13,364 nt of DNA from Flavobacteriales bacterium (lineage in GTDB: Bacteria; Bacteroidota; Bacteroidia; Flavobacteriales; BACL11). The stretch is taken from the NCBI GenBank assembly GCA_018675825.1, contig JABGXK010000136.1, forward strand, positions 1-13,364. Reading direction: 5' to 3'. The translations under genes were made by a program, and so were the position numbers. Below are positions 7,892 to 13,364 of the stretch, one piece after another; position 1 is the stretch's first letter, and every line of letters begins with the position of its first letter. The notes under the pieces are model-generated. The model worked only from the letters and a program-made list of their open reading frames with translations. It ran no database searches and was not told where the DNA came from.

Positions 7892-8105
7892 CGCATTATG
7901 GTGCTCTGACTGCTTAAGCGCTAAAAGATTTCTTGATGAAAAAAATATAAACTATGAATATATAGATATAACTAATAATCAAGTGGCTATTGATATTGTA
8001 AAAAAAATTAATAATGGAAAAAAAATTATTCCAACCTTTATTATTAATAATAAAACTTATACAAATCCAGGAATTAAAAGATTATCTGAAATTATAAGAC
8101 AATAA
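7872..8105 (+). CDS. Glutaredoxin / mycoredoxin-like thioltransferase
   Basis: This 77-aa single-domain protein has the glutaredoxin fold. The first strand is KIKMYSALW, followed by the active-site CSDC (CxxC, cysteines near residues 12 and 15). The cis-proline block is KKIIPTFIINNKTYTNPG, where IPT and TNP are hallmarks of the glutaredoxin/mycoredoxin/NrdH group, and the TNPG ending is closest to mycoredoxin-like proteins. It probably reduces disulfides or mixed disulfides in the cytoplasm. I chose the ATG at 7872 (MKIKMYS): a TTG at 7866 also opens the frame but adds nothing conserved, and the ATG at 7884 would shorten the first strand. The gene overlaps the preceding one by 20 bp, so coupling to the SHCxxC protein is likely. 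Its client is unknown. Confidence 0.85.
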   Translation: MKIKMYSALWCSDCLSAKRFLDEKNINYEYIDITNNQVAIDIVKKINNGKKIIPTFIINNKTYTNPGIKRLSEIIRQ

Positions 8106-8117
8106 TTGGTAGATTTG
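8086..8117 (+). promoter_or_regulatory. Candidate promoter for the long purF gene
   Basis: TAGATTTG at 8110-8117 matches TAnnTTTG and lies 20 bp upstream of the purF ATG. A partial -33 match (CTG, 8086-8088) is 21 bases upstream. This would allow purF to be expressed apart from the upstream four-gene cluster, although read-through across the 32-bp gap is also likely because no terminator is visible. Confidence 0.45.
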
Positions 8118-8137
8118 CAGCTCAAAAATAAATAAAC

Positions 8138-10033
8138 ATGAGCGATTCTCTTAAGCATGAATGCGGAGTAGCAATGCTAAGACTTCTCAAACCTTTAGAA
8201 TTCTATAAAGAGAAATATGGCACATCTTTTTATGGATTAAAGAAGATGTATCTGCTTATGGAAAAACAAAGAAACAGAGGACAAGATGGAGCTGGAATGG
8301 CAAATGTTAAGCTCGATACGCCAGTTGGTAAAAGATATATCAGTAGAAAACGATCAACAAATGAAAACCCTATTCAAGATCTTTTTGAAAATATAAATAA
8401 ACGTTTTGTTGATTTAGAAGAAACTAATCCTCAAAAGTTAAATGATATTCAATGGTTAAAAAACAATATGCCCTTTACAGGAGAGTTATTTTTGGGACAT
8501 TTGCGTTATGGAACCTATGGTGGTAACAGTATTGAGCAGTGCCATCCTTTTTTAAGACAAAATAACTGGAAAACTCGGAATTTAGCATTAGCAGGGAATT
8601 TTAACATGACTAATGTTGATGAATTATTTGGACACCTGACAGATTTAGGGCAGCACCCTAAAGAAAAATCAGATACTATTACGATTATTGAAAAAATTGG
8701 ACATTTTCTCGATGAAGCTAACGTAAATATATATCAAAAATATAAGGAAGACTATTCTAAAAAAGAAATATCCTTAAAAATAGAAGAAGAATTAAATATT
8801 CAAGAAATTTTATTTAATTCATCAAAACATTGGGATGGTGGATTTGTATTGTGCGGGCTTTTGGGTCATGGGGATGCTTTTGCGTTACGAGACCCTTCAG
8901 CAATAAGGCCAGCATACTATTATAGAGATGACGAGGTGGTGGTAGTTGCCTCTGAGCGACCAGTAATTCAAACTGCATTTAATATAGATGACAAGAATAT
9001 TAAGGAAATCAAACGTGGACATGCTTTAATTATTAAGAAAGACGGAACCACTTCTGAAAAGGAGGTTTTAAAACCATTACCTAAAACCGCCTGCTCTTTT
9101 GAGAGAATTTATTTTTCTAGAGGAAACGATAAGGATATTTATAATGAACGCATAAGATTGGGTCAGCAAGTTTTTTATAAAGTTTTAGAATCAATAAATA
9201 GAGATATAAAAAATACTGTTTTTTCATATATCCCTAATACCGCTGAGGTTTCTTACTTCGGTATGATGAAAGGAGTAGATAAATATTTAAATAAAATCAA
9301 GTCAGAAAAAATAATATCTCTTGGTAAAAACCCATTAATTGATGATGTTAAAAAGATTATGGCAATAAGTCCGAGGGCTGAAAAAATTGCCGTTAAAGAC
9401 GCAAAACTTAGAACTTTCATAACTTCTGATGTTAATAGAGACGACCTTGTTGCTCATGTATACGATATTACATATGGCAAAGTAAAACCAACTGATAATT
9501 TGGTAATGATTGATGATAGTATAGTTAGAGGAACTACGCTTAAGCAATCGATACTTAGAATATTAGACAGGTTGGGTCCCAAAAAAATAATTATAGTTTC
9601 TTCTGCTCCTCAGATTAGATATCCAGATTGTTATGGTATTGATATGGCTATATTGGGAGATTTTATAGCATTTCAAGCAGCGATTATACTTTTAAAAGAA
9701 AACAATAAAGAAGATGTTATTAATTCTATTTATGCAAAATGTAAGAAGCAAATCAATTTACCAAAAGAAGAGATGGTAAACTATGTTAAAGATATATATG
9801 AGCCATTTACCTCAGAGCAGATTTCAAGAAAAATTAGTCAAATATTAACACCAAAAGATACTAGAGCAGATGTTGAGATTATATATCAAAGTATTGAAAA
9901 TCTTCATATTGCATGTCCAAATCATTCTGGAGATTGGTATTTTACCGGAAATTACCCAACACCCGGAGGTAACAAGGTGGTGACTAAGGCATTTATAAAT
10001 TATATAGACGGCAACAATAAGCGAGCATATTAA
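8138..10033 (+). CDS. purF: Long-form PurF-type amidophosphoribosyltransferase
   Basis: PurF makes 5-phosphoribosylamine from PRPP and glutamine, the first step of purine synthesis. This copy has 631 residues against roughly 470-510 for the classical enzyme. The N-terminal class II glutaminase domain has the nucleophile C9 in HECGVA, implying removal of an eight-residue propeptide. It also has RNRGQDGAGM (45-54), GHLRYGTYG (120-128, R123) and SDT (178-180, D179). The phosphoribosyltransferase domain has IRLGQQV (339-345), RTFI (425-428) and the PRPP loop VMIDDSIVRGTT (456-467). Extra length lies mainly in glutaminase-domain insertions (about 55-112 and 195-230). Odd points: the usual HNGNL oxyanion segment reads LAGNFNMTN (151-159), and the C-terminal YFTGNYPT (601-608) matches the Fe-S-type PurF tail without its CxxC ligands. 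It may be a paralogue of a classical PurF encoded elsewhere, so its role in purine synthesis is likely but not certain. Confidence 0.85.
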   Translation: MSDSLKHECGVAMLRLLKPLEFYKEKYGTSFYGLKKMYLLMEKQRNRGQDGAGMANVKLDTPVGKRYISRKRSTNENPIQDLFENINKRFVDLEETNPQKLNDIQWLKNNMPFTGELFLGHLRYGTYGGNSIEQCHPFLRQNNWKTRNLALAGNFNMTNVDELFGHLTDLGQHPKEKSDTITIIEKIGHFLDEANVNIYQKYKEDYSKKEISLKIEEELNIQEILFNSSKHWDGGFVLCGLLGHGDAFALRDPSAIRPAYYYRDDEVVVVASERPVIQTAFNIDDKNIKEIKRGHALIIKKDGTTSEKEVLKPLPKTACSFERIYFSRGNDKDIYNERIRLGQQVFYKVLESINRDIKNTVFSYIPNTAEVSYFGMMKGVDKYLNKIKSEKIISLGKNPLIDDVKKIMAISPRAEKIAVKDAKLRTFITSDVNRDDLVAHVYDITYGKVKPTDNLVMIDDSIVRGTTLKQSILRILDRLGPKKIIIVSSAPQIRYPDCYGIDMAILGDFIAFQAAIILLKENNKEDVINSIYAKCKKQINLPKEEMVNYVKDIYEPFTSEQISRKISQILTPKDTRADVEIIYQSIENLHIACPNHSGDWYFTGNYPTPGGNKVVTKAFINYIDGNNKRAY

Positions 10034-10058
10034 TTTACATCAACCTAGATTTTTTTAT

Positions 10059-12266
10059 TTATTCTAGATTTTCGGTCACAACTTTTACTTCTTTATTTTT
10101 TCTACTTTGGGCAATTGTCATTTCTTCTAATAAATATGAAGCACCTGCAAACTTGTCTATAATAAACAAAATATACCTAATATCTACAGAGATTGTTCTT
10201 TGAATTTGACTTTCAAAAGTAATATCACCACTCATAGCCTCCCAGTTTCCATCAAATGCAGTTCCAATAATTTCTCCCCAAGCATTTATTACAGGCGACC
10301 CTGAATTCCCACCAGTAATATCATTATTTGATATAAAGTTTACCCTAAGCATCCCATTACTATCTGCATACTTCCCATAATCCCCTATTGCGTAAAGTTC
10401 CTTTAATCTCGGATGAACCACAAATTCATCATTAGTTGCATCTTCTTTTTCAATAACCCCTCTAATTGTTGTAAAGTAGTCGTAGACAATAGCTTCTCCT
10501 GGTTTGTAGTCCCCAACATTACCATAAGTCAAACGCATAGTTGAATTTGCATCAGGGTAGTATTTTTTTGATGTATCCATTTCTCTAAGCCCCTGTATAA
10601 AGAGGCGATTTTCTTTTTTCATTATATCTCTTATTTCTTTTCTTTTTGGATATACATCTTCTAGGTATTTATTATATATGGAGTTCATTGTTGTATAAGC
10701 AGGGTCTCTATTGACAAGATTTTTTGTTGGGTTTTTCAGAAAATCTAAACACCTATCAGAGCTAGAAAAGAATGATTTTCTAAAGACCATTTTTGCATAA
10801 TAGTCAAAATCTAATTTTTTAAAGCCAAAAAGTTGATTTTCTATCTTTTTAAAAACAGGTGCATGTTGTGATTTTGGGACATTATAATAATAACCCTCTA
10901 ACATAGCTGAAAATAATTCTTGATCAACTTCAGGATTATAATCTTTATAAAACTCTTTTGCTATTTTCTTTAGTTTTTTTAATGCAATAGCCTTTTCTTT
11001 TTTATCCTTAGGTAGTGATTTTATTCTATTTTGCATTGTATAAGCAAATGACATTATCTCAGATCCTTGAAATATAGCTTCATTTAGGTATATTCTATTT
11101 ACAGCAATTCTTTTATTATCTAAATATGCTGTTTCAATGTTACCCAATACACTAGTGTATTTTTCCTGCACCAAAGAGTCACTTCTTTTAATCCAACTTG
11201 TAAACTCATCTTCAATAGATAATTTCTTTTTATAAACATTCATTCTTTTTAAGCCTTTAGATTGCCCAATATAGTATTTCCAATAATTAGAGGTTTTTGC
11301 ATATTTTGAAGCATATTGTATTTTAACTTTTTCGTCAGCATTCATTCCGGCTTTCATTATATCTAGTTTCTTAGATCTAATATTAACTATTGCTGAGTTG
11401 GTAAGCTCCAAAGCTTCTTTAACACCAAATGATGTTAAGTATCTTTTTGTTCTACCGGGATATCCCATTATCATAGTATAGTCTTCGTTTTCTACCCCAT
11501 CAAGCTGAACAGGCAGGTGGTGCTTGGGCTTGTAGGGTATATTTTCTATTGCATATCTAGCAGGAGATCCATCTGGAGCCGTATACACTCTAAGTAGTGA
11601 AAAATCTCCCGTATGTCGAGGCCACATCCAATTATCAGTATCTCCTCCAAAATTACCAATTGACGAAGGTGGGGCCCCAACTAATCTCACATCTTTAAAT
11701 GTTTCAAAAACTAAAAGATAAAAATCATTTCCTCCAAAAAATGATTTTACACGCGCAGTGTGTGTTGTAGAATCTGCTTGCTCTTCAACAATAGTCTTAG
11801 AAATTTCAGAGATTTTTTCCCCTCTTTGTGTTTCTGTCATATTATCATTTAATGCTTTTGTAAATCTATCAGTTTCATTTTCTATGCTAATTAAAAAGGT
11901 AGCGCTTAAATTATCATTTTTTAATTCTTCAGAATTACTCATAGCCCAAAACCCATCTTTTATGTAGTCATTAGTAACACTTGAATGAGTTTGAATCACA
12001 TCATATGCACAATGATGGTTTGTTAGCATTAAGCCTTCAGGAGAAATCATCTCCGCCGTACAACTACCACCATTTAGAGAGACTATAGCGTCTTTTAAAG
12101 AAGATTGATTTATACTGTAAATATCCTCTGCAGTAATCTTTAAGCCTTTAGCCTGCATATCCTCTTCATTTACAAGTTTTAATAGGTGTGGCAGCCACAT
12201 TCCTTCATCAGCCAATAAGGGTAGAGATATGAAAAATGCAGCAACAATAAATATAAAACTTTTCAT
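10059..12266 (-). CDS. S46-family dipeptidyl peptidase, DPP7-type
   Basis: This is a periplasmic serine exopeptidase that removes dipeptides from the N-terminus of oligopeptides. Its 735 residues are normal for DPP7/DPP11. A signal peptide (MKSFIFIVAAFFISLPLLA) is followed by mature EGMWLPHLL. The chymotrypsin-like triad is H85 (LTNHHC, 81-86), D221 (RHTGDFSLLR, 217-226) and S655 (TGGNSGSPV, 651-659). C69 and C86 flank the His strand and probably form a disulfide. The specificity position 18 residues after the catalytic serine is Gly673 (FDGNWEAMSGD). DPP7 enzymes, which prefer hydrophobic P1 residues, have Gly there, whereas DPP11 enzymes with Asp/Glu preference have Arg. No T9SS tail is present, so the enzyme should stay in the periplasm. 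It supports peptide use as a nutrient source. It is convergent with purF and divergent from rluF. Confidence 0.93.
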   Translation of the reverse strand: MKSFIFIVAAFFISLPLLADEGMWLPHLLKLVNEEDMQAKGLKITAEDIYSINQSSLKDAIVSLNGGSCTAEMISPEGLMLTNHHCAYDVIQTHSSVTNDYIKDGFWAMSNSEELKNDNLSATFLISIENETDRFTKALNDNMTETQRGEKISEISKTIVEEQADSTTHTARVKSFFGGNDFYLLVFETFKDVRLVGAPPSSIGNFGGDTDNWMWPRHTGDFSLLRVYTAPDGSPARYAIENIPYKPKHHLPVQLDGVENEDYTMIMGYPGRTKRYLTSFGVKEALELTNSAIVNIRSKKLDIMKAGMNADEKVKIQYASKYAKTSNYWKYYIGQSKGLKRMNVYKKKLSIEDEFTSWIKRSDSLVQEKYTSVLGNIETAYLDNKRIAVNRIYLNEAIFQGSEIMSFAYTMQNRIKSLPKDKKEKAIALKKLKKIAKEFYKDYNPEVDQELFSAMLEGYYYNVPKSQHAPVFKKIENQLFGFKKLDFDYYAKMVFRKSFFSSSDRCLDFLKNPTKNLVNRDPAYTTMNSIYNKYLEDVYPKRKEIRDIMKKENRLFIQGLREMDTSKKYYPDANSTMRLTYGNVGDYKPGEAIVYDYFTTIRGVIEKEDATNDEFVVHPRLKELYAIGDYGKYADSNGMLRVNFISNNDITGGNSGSPVINAWGEIIGTAFDGNWEAMSGDITFESQIQRTISVDIRYILFIIDKFAGASYLLEEMTIAQSRKNKEVKVVTENLE

Positions 12267-12300
12267 AATATATAAGTGATTTTAAATTTTTTTTAAAGAA

Positions 12301-12308
12301 CAAATATA
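12301..12308 (-). promoter_or_regulatory. Candidate -7 element for the S46 peptidase gene
   Basis: The minus strand reads TATATTTG, an exact TAnnTTTG match 34 bp upstream of the ATG at 12266. No good TTG lies at the usual 19-bp distance; the nearest is 27 bp upstream. The leader would be about 30 nt and rich in A and T. Confidence 0.42.
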
Positions 12309-12356
12309 AGATAAATTATAGAGTGATTTTTAACTCAATTTAATAAAACTTTAGCT

Positions 12357-12364
12357 TATTTTTG
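12357..12364 (+). promoter_or_regulatory. Candidate -7 element for rluF, very close to its start codon
   Basis: TATTTTTG matches TAnnTTTG and ends only 7 bp before the ATG at 12372. If used, transcription would start almost at the start codon, giving a leaderless or nearly leaderless message. The -33 position has only a T-rich stretch. Confidence 0.35.
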
Positions 12365-12371
12365 TTCAGAA

Positions 12372-13112
12372 ATGACAGATGAATTAAAAATCAGAATTAA
12401 TAAATTCTTAAGCGAGGTTGGGTATTGTTCAAGGAGAAAAGCTGATATTTTGATAGATCAAGGCCGAATAAAAATTAATGGTGAAATTGCTGTCATGGGA
12501 CAGAAAATTATAGGTAATGAAACAATAGAGATTAATGGCAGAAAGGTTCAGATTGGTAAAAAGAAAAATGTATATATAGCCTTTAATAAACCTATTGGGA
12601 TAGTTTGTACAACCGACCAAAAAAGAGAGAAAAACAATATTATTGATTACATTAATTACCCAAGCCGAATTTTCCCAATTGGAAGATTAGACAAACCATC
12701 TGAGGGATTAATTTTTTTAACTAACGATGGTGATATTGTAAACAAGATTTTAAGAGCTAATAACCATCATGAAAAAGAATATCACGTTGAGGTAAGTAAA
12801 CCTATAACAAAAGAGTTTATTAAAGAAATGGGTGAAGGGGTTCCTGTTTTAGAAACAGTTACTCAAAAATGCTTTGTTAAGCAGACGGGTAAAAAAACAT
12901 TTAAAATTATTTTAACCCAAGGTTTAAACAGACAAATTAGAAGGATGTGTGAGTATTTTGACTACAGAGTTGTTGCTCTTAAAAGAGTTAGGATAATGAA
13001 TATAAAATTAGATATTCCTGTAGGAGAATATAGAGATTTTACAGCTGAGGAGTTAAATCAAATTAACCAATCAGTTCAAAATTCTATCAAAACGTTTAAG
13101 CACAAAAATTAA
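12372..13112 (+). CDS. rluF: 23S rRNA pseudouridine(2604) synthase RluF
   Basis: This enzyme isomerises uridine to pseudouridine in 23S rRNA; E. coli RluF acts at U2604. The 246-aa protein has an N-terminal S4 RNA-binding domain (7-50; RINKFLSEVGYCSRRKADILI) and an RsuA/RluB/E/F-type catalytic domain from about 67. Key blocks are IAFNKPIGIVCTT (69-81), NNIIDYINYPSRIFPIGRLD (88-107) with catalytic D107, LIFLTNDGD (113-121), NHHEKEY and the C-terminal LNRQIRRMCEYF. The DNI/NNI..Y/FVN, GLNRQIRRMCE and RIMN strings match RluF more closely than RluB, RluE or RsuA. It lacks the basic C-terminal extension of the 290-aa E. coli protein. The only credible start is this ATG, because the S4 domain begins at once and an in-frame stop lies upstream at 12324. 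It stands alone between a divergent promoter gap and a terminator. Confidence 0.93.
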   Translation: MTDELKIRINKFLSEVGYCSRRKADILIDQGRIKINGEIAVMGQKIIGNETIEINGRKVQIGKKKNVYIAFNKPIGIVCTTDQKREKNNIIDYINYPSRIFPIGRLDKPSEGLIFLTNDGDIVNKILRANNHHEKEYHVEVSKPITKEFIKEMGEGVPVLETVTQKCFVKQTGKKTFKIILTQGLNRQIRRMCEYFDYRVVALKRVRIMNIKLDIPVGEYRDFTAEELNQINQSVQNSIKTFKHKN

Positions 13113-13117
13113 ATAAA

Positions 13118-13136
13118 ATAGTTTAAACAGAACTAT
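13118..13136. terminator. Small bidirectional terminator between rluF and the DUF3050 gene
   Basis: ATAGTT (13118-13123) and AACTAT (13131-13136) form a perfect 6-bp stem with a 7-nt loop. An A-rich run precedes it (13111-13118) and CTTTTATTTT follows, so each strand ends in a U-rich tail. It occupies the 27-bp gap between two convergent stop codons, where a shared terminator is expected. The stem is short and AT-rich. Confidence 0.5.
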
Positions 13137-13139
13137 CTT

Positions 13140-13364
13140 TTATTTTAGAATTTCATTAAAAATCGCATCCCATAATTTTTCACGTGCAATTAAACAAACA
13201 ATAGCAGTTTCTTCTACTTCCCTCCATTTTTTATCATCCTCACCACATAAGTCAGAAATTAATTGAAAGGCTAAGGGGCCATGTTCACCACTATCTAACT
13301 CAATATGTCTTTCTAAATAGTATACAAATTTATTTAATGTGTTTTCAGAATTTAAGTCCTCTAC
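13140..13364 (-). CDS. DUF3050 family protein, C-terminal fragment (runs off right edge)
   Basis: An open frame enters from the right edge and ends at the TAA at 13142-13140, giving the last 74 residues. The sequence contains YYLERHIELDSGEHGPLAF, then QLISDLCGEDDKKWREVEETA and a closing CLIAREKLWDAIFNEI. This is the signature I associate with the C-terminus of DUF3050 proteins, about 240-aa all-helical proteins thought to have a haem-oxygenase-like fold. The closely spaced H, E, D and H residues of ERHIELDSGEH could be metal ligands, as in haem-oxygenase-like diiron proteins, but that is inference. The start, promoter and upstream neighbours lie outside the window. It is convergent with rluF. 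Confidence 0.8.
   Translation of the reverse strand, partial: VEDLNSENTLNKFVYYLERHIELDSGEHGPLAFQLISDLCGEDDKKWREVEETAIVCLIAREKLWDAIFNEILK

Noticed and set aside
9335..9547. Minus-strand open frame of 70 codons
   Set aside because: It is antisense to the phosphoribosyltransferase domain of purF, including the PRPP loop region, and shows no family resemblance.
10045..10067. Possible hairpin CTAGA/TCTAG between purF and the S46 gene as a terminator
   Set aside because: The stem is only 5 bp with a 13-nt AT-rich loop and it overlaps the S46 stop codon. The convergent setting makes a terminator plausible but the structure is too weak to call.
11758..11967. Plus-strand open frame of 69 codons
   Set aside because: It is antisense to the S46 peptidase; its hydrophobic look comes from the complement of a charged, AT-rich coding stretch.
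12429..12620. Minus-strand open frame of 63 codons
   Set aside because: It is antisense to the S4 and early catalytic region of rluF, with no promoter or conserved motif.
1..13364. Mobile elements, CRISPR arrays, tRNA or rRNA genes
   Set aside because: I saw no transposase or integrase, no regularly spaced repeats, and no tRNA or rRNA-like segments on either strand.

Overview
The window is an AT-rich stretch of a Bacteroidota chromosome, most likely a marine-type Flavobacteriales relative. Several signs agree. Two secreted proteins end in type IX secretion (T9SS) sorting domains, one of type A and one of type B. There is an S46 dipeptidyl peptidase and the long form of PurF. Gene starts have A-rich leaders with no Shine-Dalgarno sequence, and several are preceded by the Bacteroidota -7 element TAnnTTTG. 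I see no mobile element, CRISPR array, rRNA or tRNA.

Left part (1-5397, all minus strand): the first 56 codons of isoleucyl-tRNA synthetase run off the left edge, with a well-formed promoter of their own. Upstream lie two genes 30 bp apart that read as a bicistronic unit of CotH-kinase-family exoproteins. The first is a 1116-aa multidomain protein (lamin-tail, chitobiase-like, CotH kinase, PKD, T9SS type B tail). The second is a 592-aa protein (CotH kinase, T9SS type A tail). Both should be exported and surface-attached or released.

Middle part (5535-10033, plus strand): a divergent promoter region leads into a tight four-gene cluster. It encodes a group II PLP-dependent decarboxylase of the GAD/CSAD type, a predicted permuted papain-like protein that I match to DUF6695, a small protein resembling the C-terminal part of the same family but separately encoded with a 4-bp ATGA overlap, and a mycoredoxin-like glutaredoxin. 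The long, divergent PurF-type amidophosphoribosyltransferase follows after 32 bp with a promoter candidate of its own. The four-gene cluster is the least explained part of the window and the best place to look for new biology: it combines an amine-forming enzyme, a putative thiol hydrolase or acyltransferase, a SHCxxC protein and a dithiol reductant.

Right part (10059-13364): an S46 peptidase with the DPP7-type specificity residue is convergent with purF and divergent from rluF, a 23S rRNA pseudouridine synthase. rluF meets the 3' end of a DUF3050 gene across a small bidirectional terminator.
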